Translations under genes and position numbers: made by a program
Notes under the pieces: generated by a model
The model's database searches: none
The model's input: only the letters and a program-made list of their open reading frames with translations
What the model was told of the DNA's origin: nothing
Shown here: positions 23,787 to 30,440 of the stretch, piece by piece
Layout: every line of letters begins with the position of its first letter
Numbering within the stretch: position 1 is the first letter of the stretch
Assembly (NCBI RefSeq): GCF_018982965.1
Contig: NZ_JACBYP010000085.1
Location: forward strand, 1 to 35,169
DNA: 35,169 bases
Source: Streptomyces mayonensis
Lineage (GTDB): Bacteria > Actinomycetota > Actinomycetes > Streptomycetales > Streptomycetaceae
Direction of reading: 5' to 3'

Positions 23787-24689
23787 TCACGCGGCCGAGC
23801 CGTCGCAGGCGCTCGTACGCAGGAACAACTGGAGGAGCAGCCGCCGGTCAGCGGCAGGGACGGTCTCCTGGCCTCGGCCGAGTGCCTCCCGGCCGTGCAG
23901 GAAGCGGCGCTGGTTCACGATGAGGTAGTCCCCCGGCTGGAGCATGAAGGAGACCTGGCCCCGGACGAGTTCTTCGGCGAGTTCCCTGGCGGCGTCGGCG
24001 TGCGCCTCGCCGAGGACGGACCTCGCCAGCATCTTGCCGGTGAACCGGACGAACCCCTTGCCCGGGTCGGAGCCGTCCAGAATCGGGAACGGCTTGTACT
24101 CCTCGCCCACGCCGAACAGGTCGAAGAAGGTCCCGTAGCGGTAGGCCGACTCCGCCAGCAGGGTGCGGCAGTCCTCCGTCAGACGTGCCGCCGCCGCGTG
24201 GGCGTCGGAGAGAATGCTCGGACCGCCGCCGAGCGGGTCGGGGCGAACACACAAGAGCGTGGTGTAGTCCGGGGGCAGGGTCGCGTTCACCAGGTCCATA
24301 TGGAAGGCGTTGTACCCGATTCCGCTGGATTTGCCGGGATCTTTGTTGATCTTGACCCCGATGTCCTTCCACAGGGGCCACCGCGGGAAGGGCGAGAAGG
24401 GGATGGCCACCTCGGCGGCGAAGGTAGTAGCCAGTCGAAGGAACCGGTCATCGTCGGTCCCCAGCGCCTTGGCAAGGCCCCCCAGGCGCAGGACGGCATA
24501 TCCGCCGCCCTCCCCGGTCAGCGCGCGGCGCAGCGTCGCGACGGTCTGCTCGAACCGTGGGGTGGCCGTCAGCTCGTTCCGGTACTGCTTCATGGTGGAC
24601 TGCGCGAGGGAGGGACCGTCCAGCTCCCAGGTGGGGAGTAAGAGGTCGGTCAACGCAGCTTCAAGTTCACCCGGGATGTCGATGAACAC
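23787..24689 (-). CDS. Fe(II)/2-oxoglutarate-dependent dioxygenase, TauD family, contains a TTA codon
   Basis: A 300-aa TauD/TfdA-type oxygenase that would hydroxylate, desaturate or demethylate a small molecule using 2-oxoglutarate and O2. Iron ligands are His130 and Asp132 (AFHMD) and His265 (RRFLHGR); the co-substrate Arg is among RR at 282-283 or Arg291. GYAVLRLGGLA (about 64) and LCVRPDPLGGGPSILSD follow the family's fold. It resembles tailoring enzymes of amino acid or antibiotic pathways more than taurine degradation. GTG at 24689 has GGGAG seven bases upstream; the frame is open far upstream through AT-rich, non-coding-looking sequence. Codon 17 (24639-24641) is TTA, hence likely bldA-dependent. 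Substrate unknown. Confidence 0.9.
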   Translation of the reverse strand: MFIDIPGELEAALTDLLLPTWELDGPSLAQSTMKQYRNELTATPRFEQTVATLRRALTGEGGGYAVLRLGGLAKALGTDDDRFLRLATTFAAEVAIPFSPFPRWPLWKDIGVKINKDPGKSSGIGYNAFHMDLVNATLPPDYTTLLCVRPDPLGGGPSILSDAHAAAARLTEDCRTLLAESAYRYGTFFDLFGVGEEYKPFPILDGSDPGKGFVRFTGKMLARSVLGEAHADAARELAEELVRGQVSFMLQPGDYLIVNQRRFLHGREALGRGQETVPAADRRLLLQLFLRTSACDGSAA

Positions 24690-25005
24690 GCGGAAACTCC
24701 CGTCTTTTGGTGCGTTCGGGCGCTGCCGTCGGCCAGGTTCAAGGCGGCCCGAATGCTCGGCTACTTCGTACGGAAAGAAAAACATAGAGCGTCTTGGCGG
24801 TTCGAGGAAGTAGAAAATAAGCAACAGACGAAAGTGGCATATGCGAGAACAAAAGAAGCAGTGTCGAGGCACAGCAAATCGCGGTGCATAAAATACCCTT
24901 CCGTGGCGCGGGCAGCATTGAATACCTGGGCCATTAGGTCGAGGAGACCTCGTGAATGGATCGGCCCAGGTTTCGAAGGTATGACTCAAGGAGATTTTCG
25001 CTCGA
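24690..25005 (-). promoter_or_regulatory. AT-rich, structured leader of the dioxygenase gene
   Basis: About 24760-24900 is visibly AT-rich (runs such as GAAAGAAAAACATAG, GTAGAAAATAAG, GCATAAAATACC), unlike the window average. Next to it, CCTGGGCC (24925-24932) and GGCCCAGG (24963-24970) enclose an inner stem AGGTC/GACCT (24936-24950). This two-tier hairpin lies between the small gene at 25006 and the dioxygenase start, 236 bp from the latter. It could be the small gene's terminator or a regulatory leader. No plausible gene is seen here. Confidence 0.5.
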
Positions 25006-25236
25006 TCAGTCACCCTCTCTCTGAATCGGAGCTGAAAACCGCCAGGATGGAAGAATCTCGCCATCCTCGGCGGATTCCGTGAAGTCGCCCTCGACGCACC
25101 CGGTACACCACGGAGGGCGGCATGGACTACGGCTGGCGGCACGCACGATCACGGCGACAGTGCCCGCCCAGACCGCGATGCCGAAGACGCCGATGAGTGC
25201 ACACGCCTCTGCACTGCTGGTTACCCTGCTAGTCAC
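25006..25236 (-). CDS. Small single-span membrane protein with Cys-rich tail
   Basis: A 76-aa frame with a very good ribosome binding site, GAGGAG seven bases ahead of the GTG at 25236. After a short polar N-terminus comes a hydrophobic helix (about 11-32, ACALIGVFGIAVWAGTVAVI), a basic turn (VRAASRS), a Cys-rich segment CRPPWCTGC that could bind metal or form a disulfide, and an acidic tail. Topology by the positive-inside rule would put the Cys part in the cytosol. No homologue is known to me. It precedes the dioxygenase gene on the same strand by about 316 bp. Real gene status rests on the RBS and helix only. Confidence 0.5.
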   Translation of the reverse strand: MTSRVTSSAEACALIGVFGIAVWAGTVAVIVRAASRSPCRPPWCTGCVEGDFTESAEDGEILPSWRFSAPIQREGD

Positions 25237-25610
25237 TGCCGTTCTCCTCAATAGGGCCTGGTCGACGGCCAACTCGGAAGGGGCGCGCGCCGGCCAAGCC
25301 CGCTTCAGGTGACGGGAGGGCCATTCCGAACACCCCCCATCACCGCTTGTGCATCCCAAAGGCGTCTCAATCGAGCCGAGTTGAGATACATGGACCGACC
25401 CTCCATGCGCTACTCCAGAGGTCGGAACCGGGCCGTGCCCCCTGGCCGTGCGCATCTCGTTGACCGCGTCCTCACCACCGGCCTCGCCCTCCCGGCATCC
25501 CAGCACAGTCAGCCGCTGGGGGCAGTCGGGCTCAGGTCGCACGCCAGTCCCGCCTCGGACAGGAGCGCCAGGGTCCAATCCCCGCTCGGCAGTGGCCACA
25601 CCTGTCACCC
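25237..25610. other. Gene-free stretch between the small membrane gene and the HATPase gene
   Basis: I see no convincing gene or RNA in this 374-bp stretch. Open frames here have poor coding bias and no ribosome binding site. Confidence 0.5.
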
Positions 25611-26000
25611 TCACAACCAGAACCTGACGATTTTCCCATCGGAGAGCGGGATCAGCTCGACGCGCCGGGATAAACCGACAACGAGCTGCAACCCCCGACC
25701 GTTCTCATCTTCCTCACCGGAGGATCTTGGCTCCGGCTTGGTGAACGATCCGTCCTTCACGTCAACCGCGCCCGAGGACCACACCGTGACCTCGAAACGC
25801 TCTCCGGAAGCGTGTTGGACCGCGTTCGTGGCGAGTTCGCCGACGAGCAGCGCGCAGGTGAACGCCTGCTCTTCGGTGCCGCCAGCCCGTGCGAAGGCGC
25901 TCGTCACCCAGTCCCGCGCCGCGCCGACCGCAGCCGGCAGTCGCGGAAACGAGCTTCTATCCACGAACGCGATTTCCTGTTGGTGCTGATCTGTGCGCAT
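25611..26000 (-). CDS. HATPase-type ATP-binding regulatory protein (anti-sigma kinase-like), contains a TTA codon
   Basis: A 129-aa stand-alone histidine-kinase-like ATPase domain of the RsbW/SpoIIAB type abundant in Streptomyces. The N box is LLVGELATNAVQHASG and the G box region is EDENGRGLQLVVGLS; the conserved Asp in VDVKDGSF is the G1 position. Such proteins bind or phosphorylate sigma factors or anti-anti-sigma factors and are typically paired with XRE/DUF397 genes in WhiJ- or abaA-like loci. ATG at 26000 fits the family's usual start. Codon 110 (25671-25673) is TTA. It is divergent from the XRE gene by 207 bp with tandem 12-bp repeats between. Confidence 0.88.
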   Translation of the reverse strand: MRTDQHQQEIAFVDRSSFPRLPAAVGAARDWVTSAFARAGGTEEQAFTCALLVGELATNAVQHASGERFEVTVWSSGAVDVKDGSFTKPEPRSSGEEDENGRGLQLVVGLSRRVELIPLSDGKIVRFWL

Positions 26001-26089
26001 GGCAGCCTCCAGCACGCGACTGTCGGCCAGCCGCGCAAGACGAACACGCACCGCTACGAGCCCTGCCCGGCGCGTCGCCACCGAGTGTG

Positions 26090-26113
26090 CTGCGTACGTA
26101 ACTGCGTACGCAA
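26090..26113. promoter_or_regulatory. Tandem 12-bp direct repeat, likely operator
   Basis: CTGCGTACGTAA (26090-26101) and CTGCGTACGCAA (26102-26113) are adjacent near-identical repeats, each with a CGTACG palindrome, roughly in the middle between the divergent HATPase and XRE starts. A spacing near one helical turn suits a dimer bound to one face. The XRE protein is the likely ligand (inference). Confidence 0.5.
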
Positions 26114-26207
26114 CCCCAAAGCTCGAATTGCCCCCGGACGTGCCACGATCGGGTGGCTTCGCGCTACCCTGCGGGCGGAAACCCGCCGACAGAAGGGAGG
26201 GGTGATC

Positions 26208-27092
26208 TTGGCGGTCAACACCGCAGCCCTGCGGGCACGCAAGCGGTTCGGCGAAGAGCTGGCGCGCGTGCGCAAGAACACGCTCCGCGACGGCAAACGC
26301 GTCCAGCAGATCGACGTCGCCAAGGCGATCGGGCGCGCCACCTACCACCGCTACTCGCAGATCGAGACCGGCAAGTCATGGCCCAAGGACGACGAGTGGG
26401 CCACGATCTGCAAGTTCCTCAAAATGGACCCGGTCACGCGGGCCAAGTTGTCCACGATGATCAGCGAAGGCAAGGCCATCGCCGGCGCATGGTGGACCGA
26501 CTATCAGGAGGACTTCCCCGAGAGCCTCATCGAGTTCATCGCCTTCGAGGACGCCGCCGCACGCATCATCACTTCGGCGGTCGGGGCGATTCCGGCTCTG
26601 CTGCAAACGGCCGACTACGCCCGCGCCTGGACCGAAGCGGTGGCCAGCTCGGTCCTGACCCCGGACCGGTTGGAGCGATCCGTCACGCTGCGCCGCAGCC
26701 GACGAAACGTCTTCGAGAGGCCGCGCCCGGCCTCCCTCGAAGTCATCGTCAGCGAGGCTGTGTTGAAGCAGGAAGTGGGCGGAAAGAGGGTCATGTACGA
26801 ACAGCTCGGCTCACTGCTGGACGACGCCGCGAAGCACAGGGTTACGTTCCGGGTCATCGCAGATTCAGCCCCGGCGACCCTCGTGTACCCCTTGAATCTC
26901 CTGGAGTTCGACGGGGAGGGCGAGGACCCCATCGCCGTGTACGACACGATGACGGGAATGCTGCTCCGGAATGCCTCTCGGGACGTTCGGGAGGCGCGCT
27001 ACTACCTCGACGCCATGCGGGCGCTGTCCATGACCCCTGCGGAGTCGCTGGATATTGTTCGATCGATCAGGAAAGAGCTGTCCCGTGTCTGA
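26208..27092 (+). CDS. XRE-family regulator with DUF5753 domain (WhiJ-like)
   Basis: A 294-aa DNA-binding protein. The helix-turn-helix is at about 12-70 (VQQIDVAKAIGRATYHRYSQIETGKSWP ... ATICKFLKM), followed by a DUF5753 domain (about 95-285) beginning IEFIAFEDAAARIITSAVGAIPALLQTADYARAW. This group, with WhiJ as the studied member, works with a DUF397 partner and often an HATPase. Start is ambiguous: TTG at 26208 has GGAGG seven bases upstream, while GTG at 26202 is too close to that site, so TTG is preferred. The stop overlaps the DUF397 start by 8 bases, so the two are coupled. It is likely to bind the repeats at 26090. Confidence 0.93.
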   Translation: MAVNTAALRARKRFGEELARVRKNTLRDGKRVQQIDVAKAIGRATYHRYSQIETGKSWPKDDEWATICKFLKMDPVTRAKLSTMISEGKAIAGAWWTDYQEDFPESLIEFIAFEDAAARIITSAVGAIPALLQTADYARAWTEAVASSVLTPDRLERSVTLRRSRRNVFERPRPASLEVIVSEAVLKQEVGGKRVMYEQLGSLLDDAAKHRVTFRVIADSAPATLVYPLNLLEFDGEGEDPIAVYDTMTGMLLRNASRDVREARYYLDAMRALSMTPAESLDIVRSIRKELSRV

Positions 27093-27318
27093 CCAGTCCG
27101 CCCTCGCGAGCCAGATCGTCTCCGAGGGAGATTTCTTCAAGTCGTCCTACTCCGGCAGCGGCAGCGGTTCAGAATGCCTGGAAGTGGCGCCGCTCGCCGG
27201 CGGCATACGGGTACGGGACTCCAAGAACAAGCGGGGCGCCGTGCTCAACTTCCCCTCCGTGGGCTTCCAGGCGCTCCTCGCAGCAGTGAAGGATCCCGGT
27301 TCCCCTCTTGCCGGCTGA
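27085..27318 (+). CDS. DUF397 small protein (XRE partner)
   Basis: A 77-aa protein of the DUF397 family. FFKSSYSGSGSGSECLEVAPLAGGIRVRDSKNKRGAVLNFPS is characteristic of the group: the SSYSG...CLEVA and VRDSKN segments and the hydrophobic end VGFQALLAAVKD. It probably binds and modulates the preceding XRE/DUF5753 protein. GTG at 27085 overlaps the XRE stop by 8 bases. It is followed by a hairpin at 27326-27367. Confidence 0.92.
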   Translation: MSDQSALASQIVSEGDFFKSSYSGSGSGSECLEVAPLAGGIRVRDSKNKRGAVLNFPSVGFQALLAAVKDPGSPLAG

Positions 27319-27325
27319 CCTACGG

Positions 27326-27367
27326 GACGAGGCCTGCAGCCTGATGGTTCAAGGGGCGGGCCTCGTC
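27326..27367. terminator. Hairpin between convergent DUF397 and TetR genes
   Basis: GACGAGGCC (27326-27334) and GGCCTCGTC (27359-27367) form a 9-bp perfect stem with a 24-base loop. It starts 7 bases after the DUF397 stop and overlaps the TetR stop codon (27366-27368). It probably serves both genes and marks the edge of the accessory region. Confidence 0.6.
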
Positions 27368-28076
27368 ATGACCGCCGCCGTGGCTTCGGCTCCCCCGCGA
27401 TCGTCCTTTTCCCCTTGCGTGCGGGCAGCTTGGGCTGGTCCGTCCTGTCGGTCCCCAGCGCCTCGTCCAGCAGCCTCGCCCACTGCGCCACCACCCGCCC
27501 CCGCCGTGCCCCGTCGTCGGTGAGGAGGTTGGCGAGGCCCAGGCCGCGGGCCATGTCCAGGAGGCCCTGGACGGTTTCGCGGGTGCCGGGGCGGGACTCG
27601 TCGGCGCCGAGGAGGTCGACGGCGATGCGGTGGGTCTCGCGGCCGACGCGGGCCTCCAGCTCGGTGACCCGGGCGCGCAGCTGCTCCTCGTCACAGGCGG
27701 CCACCCACAGGTGCAGGGCGGCGCGGAAGAGGGGGCCGGTGTAGAGGTCGACGAGGGCGGCGACGACGGCCCGGCGGTCACCGGGTGCCGCGCCCTCGGG
27801 GAACAGGGCGCGCAGCGCGGTGGAGCGTTCCTCGGCGACGTACTCCACGGCCGCCGTGAAGAGGTCCTCGCGGGTCGGGAAGTGGTGCTGGGCGGCCCCG
27901 CGCGAGACGCCGGCGTGTTCGGCGACGACGGTGACCGTGGACCCGGCCCAGCCGCGCTCCGCGAGGCAGGCCACGGCGGCCTCCAGGAGCCGTTGTCGGG
28001 TGGCCCGGCTGCGGTCCTGCTTGGGGACGCGTTCGGCGCGCTCCGCCGTGTTCGCGGCGTCGTTCACACCACCCAT
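27366..28076 (-). CDS. TetR-family regulator of the acyl-CoA operon
   Basis: A 236-aa TetR protein. The helix-turn-helix domain (RSRATRQRLLEAAVACLAERGWAGSTVTVVAEHAGVSRGAAQHHFPTREDLFTAAVEYV, about 23-80) is classical; the C-terminal ligand domain is helical and ends in a basic tail (RKGKRTIAGEPKPRRRS). It is the last gene of the minus-strand operon and overlaps the enoyl-CoA hydratase end by 13 bases, so it is made with the enzymes it probably represses; the inducer would be an acyl-CoA (inference). Start ATG at 28076. Confidence 0.92.
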   Translation of the reverse strand: MGGVNDAANTAERAERVPKQDRSRATRQRLLEAAVACLAERGWAGSTVTVVAEHAGVSRGAAQHHFPTREDLFTAAVEYVAEERSTALRALFPEGAAPGDRRAVVAALVDLYTGPLFRAALHLWVAACDEEQLRARVTELEARVGRETHRIAVDLLGADESRPGTRETVQGLLDMARGLGLANLLTDDGARRGRVVAQWARLLDEALGTDRTDQPKLPARKGKRTIAGEPKPRRRS

Positions 28077-28798
28077 GCGGGATCCCGTCGTTCGAGGAAG
28101 GCCGTCATCCCCTCGCGGGCCTGCGCGGAGGCGAACAGCCGGGCCGAGAGCGCGGTGAGGTCGGCCGCATCCCGGTCGAAGGCCTCCAGCACCCTAGCCG
28201 TGAGCAGCCGTTTCGTCTCGGCCAGACCTTGTGGTGAGGCGCGGCGCACACCGTCGAGGACGGGTTCGAGTACGGCGTCCACGTCGTCGCCCGCCGCCGT
28301 GAGCAGGCCGATGCGGGCGGCCTCGGCGGCGTCGAAGCGTTCGCCGGTGAGGCAGTACCGGGCGAGGGCGCGGGGGTCGGTGCGCGGCAGCAGGGTCAGC
28401 GAGACGACGGCGGGCGCCACGCCGATGCGGACCTCGGTGAGGGCGAAGGTGGACGCGGCCGAGGCGACCGCGATGTCACAGGCGCCGACCAGGCCGAGGC
28501 CGCCCGCGCGGACGTGCCCGGCGACCCGGGCGATCACCGGTTTGGGCACCTCGGCGACCTGCCGGAACAGGCCGGTGAGGGCGTCCGGGTCGGGCGGGTC
28601 GCGCAGGTCGGCGCCCGCGCTGAAGGTGGTGCCGGTGTGGGTGAGGACGACGGCGCGGACCTCGGGGTCGGCGCCCGCGTCCGCGAGGGCGGCGGAGAGG
28701 TCGCCGACGAGGGCGGCGGACAGGGCGTTGCGGTGGTGCGGGGAGTCGAGGGTGAGGGTCTCGACGCCCCGCGCGCGGGTGCGGGCGACCGTGGTCAC
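28064..28798 (-). CDS. Enoyl-CoA hydratase/isomerase (crotonase family)
   Basis: A 244-aa crotonase-fold protein. The oxyanion-hole segments are FSAGADLRD (about 61-69) and HVRAGGLGLVGACDIAVAS; the second glutamate-bearing loop reads FALTEVRIGVAPAVVSLTLL, where the usual catalytic Glu is not obvious beyond TEVRIG. In this operon it would hydrate an unsaturated acyl-CoA, perhaps a 3-methylglutaconyl- or related CoA. GTG at 28798 overlaps the ligase stop by 4 bases (GTGA), with GGGAG upstream, so translation is coupled. Confidence 0.9.
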   Translation of the reverse strand: MTTVARTRARGVETLTLDSPHHRNALSAALVGDLSAALADAGADPEVRAVVLTHTGTTFSAGADLRDPPDPDALTGLFRQVAEVPKPVIARVAGHVRAGGLGLVGACDIAVASAASTFALTEVRIGVAPAVVSLTLLPRTDPRALARYCLTGERFDAAEAARIGLLTAAGDDVDAVLEPVLDGVRRASPQGLAETKRLLTARVLEAFDRDAADLTALSARLFASAQAREGMTAFLERRDPAWVV

Positions 28799-30366
28799 TG
28801 GTGGTGCTCCCTCAGCTGCCGGCGCAGGATCTTGCCGGACGCGGCCCGGGGCACGGCGTCGGTGAAGGTGACCTTGCGGACGCGTTTGTAGGGGGCGACG
28901 CGTTCGGCGACGTACATCATGATCTCGCTCTCGGAGGGACCGGGCGGGGCCGGAGCGCGTACGACGAAGGCGTGCGGGACCTCGTTGCCGTCCTCGTTGT
29001 ACTCGCCGACCACGGCCGCGTCGGCGACGCCGGGGTGGGCGAGCAGGAGGGCCTCCAGTTCGGCGGGGGCGACCTGGAAGCCCTTGTACTTGATCAGTTC
29101 CTTGACACGGTCGACGACGAACAGCCAGCCGTCCGCGTCCACGTGTCCGACGTCCCCCGTGTGCAGCCAGCCGTCCGCGTCGATCATGGCGGCCGTGGCG
29201 TCGGGGCGGCCCAGGTAGCCCTTCATGATCTGAGGCCCGCGGATGAGGATCTCCCCGGCCTCGCCGGTACCGAGGTCCGCGCCGGGCTCGGTGAGGGAGA
29301 CGATGCGCATCTCGGTGCCGGCGATGAGCTTGCCGACGGTGCCGGGCGGCGCGTCGGACATGGCGTCCAGGGGGACGACGTGGGTGCCGGGGGACAGTTC
29401 CGTCATGCCGTACGCCTGGCCGACGGGCGGCAGGCCGAGCCGCCGGGAGCAGGCGGCGGCGAGGCGGGCGTCCAGCGGGGCGGCGGCGCTGACGACGTAC
29501 TTCAGCGAGGAGAGGTCGTACTCGGCGACCAGGGGGTGCTTGGCCAGGGCCAGGACGATGGGCGGGGCGACGTAGAGGCTCGTGATGCGGTGGTTCTGGA
29601 TGGCGGCGAGGAACTGCTCCAGGTCGAAGCGGGGCAGGACGACGACGGTGGCGCCGAGCCGCAGCGGGGCGTTCATCAGGGCCGTGAGGCCGTAGATGTG
29701 GAAGAACGGCAGCACGGCGAGGACGCGGTCGCCGGGTGCGGACGGCATCGACGGCTGGAGCTGGGCGAGGTTGGTGGCGATCTGCCGGTGGGTGAGCATG
29801 ACGCCCTTGGGTGTGCCGGTGGTGCCCGAGGAGTACGGCAGGGCGGCGACGTCCTCGGCGGGGTCGACGGCGACCTCGGGTTCGGGGGCGGTCGAGGCCA
29901 GCAGGTCGATGAGCGAGCGGTGGCCGGGCGCGCTGTCGCAGACCAGGATCTCCTGGATGCCGCCCGCGAGTTCGGCGGCCCGGCGGGCGGTGTCGAGCAG
30001 CGGTGAGACGGTGACGATCCAGCGGGCGTGCGCGTCGCCCAGCTGCTTGGCGAACTCCTCCGCCGTGGCCAGCGGATGCACCGTGGTGACGGAGGCGCCC
30101 GCGCGGGTGGCGGCGTAGAAGGCCAGCGGGAAGGCGACGGTGTTGGGGCTGTGCAGGGCGAGGACGTCGCCCTTGCGCACGCCGGTCTCGGCGAGGGCGG
30201 CGGCGACGCGCCGGTGGAAGCGGTCCACCTGTTCGTACGTGAGGGTGGTGCCGTCGGTGCCGTCGATCAGCGCCGGGGTGGCGCCGAACGCGGCGGCCCC
30301 GCCGAGCACCGCGTCGTGGATGGGCAGGTCGACGGGCGGGACGTCTGCGTACTCGCTCCGGAACAC
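28795..30366 (-). CDS. Acyl/4-coumarate-CoA ligase family protein
   Basis: A 523-aa ANL-superfamily enzyme that adenylates a carboxylic acid and transfers it to CoA. AMP-binding box: PYSSGTTGTPKG (177-188); box II region GEILIRGPQIMKGY; the hinge and Asp in GWLHTGDVG; the C-terminal catalytic Lys in PRAASGKILRRQL (about 513). The sequence and locus match the Streptomyces 4CL-type protein (Sc4CL in S. coelicolor, from memory), which activates cinnamate derivatives in vitro. In this operon a branched or terpenoid acid is an equally likely substrate. GTG at 30366 has GGAGG upstream. It is preceded by 9-bp GCTGGTGCG repeats (30405-30431). Confidence 0.92.
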   Translation of the reverse strand: MFRSEYADVPPVDLPIHDAVLGGAAAFGATPALIDGTDGTTLTYEQVDRFHRRVAAALAETGVRKGDVLALHSPNTVAFPLAFYAATRAGASVTTVHPLATAEEFAKQLGDAHARWIVTVSPLLDTARRAAELAGGIQEILVCDSAPGHRSLIDLLASTAPEPEVAVDPAEDVAALPYSSGTTGTPKGVMLTHRQIATNLAQLQPSMPSAPGDRVLAVLPFFHIYGLTALMNAPLRLGATVVVLPRFDLEQFLAAIQNHRITSLYVAPPIVLALAKHPLVAEYDLSSLKYVVSAAAPLDARLAAACSRRLGLPPVGQAYGMTELSPGTHVVPLDAMSDAPPGTVGKLIAGTEMRIVSLTEPGADLGTGEAGEILIRGPQIMKGYLGRPDATAAMIDADGWLHTGDVGHVDADGWLFVVDRVKELIKYKGFQVAPAELEALLLAHPGVADAAVVGEYNEDGNEVPHAFVVRAPAPPGPSESEIMMYVAERVAPYKRVRKVTFTDAVPRAASGKILRRQLREHHQ

Positions 30367-30404
30367 GGTTCCTCCAACGCCGCTCGGACACGGACTGGTA
30401 CGGG

Positions 30405-30440
30405 GCTGGTGCGGCTGGTGCGGCTGGTGCGGCTAGTACG
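30405..30440. repeat. 9-bp tandem repeat, 3 copies plus a degenerate one
   Basis: GCTGGTGCG occurs three times (30405-30413, 30414-30422, 30423-30431) followed by GCTAGTACG, which includes the acyl-CoA dehydrogenase stop (30433-30435). It sits in the 66-bp gap before the CoA ligase. Confidence 0.8.

Noticed and set aside
24690..25142. Upstream extension of the dioxygenase frame
   Set aside because: The frame is open but AT-rich with non-protein-like Phe/Arg/Cys content, and the GTG at 24689 has a good ribosome binding site.
28801..30006. 401-codon plus-strand frame over the CoA ligase gene
   Set aside because: Gly/Asp/Val-rich antisense shadow with no family features; the ligase is certain.
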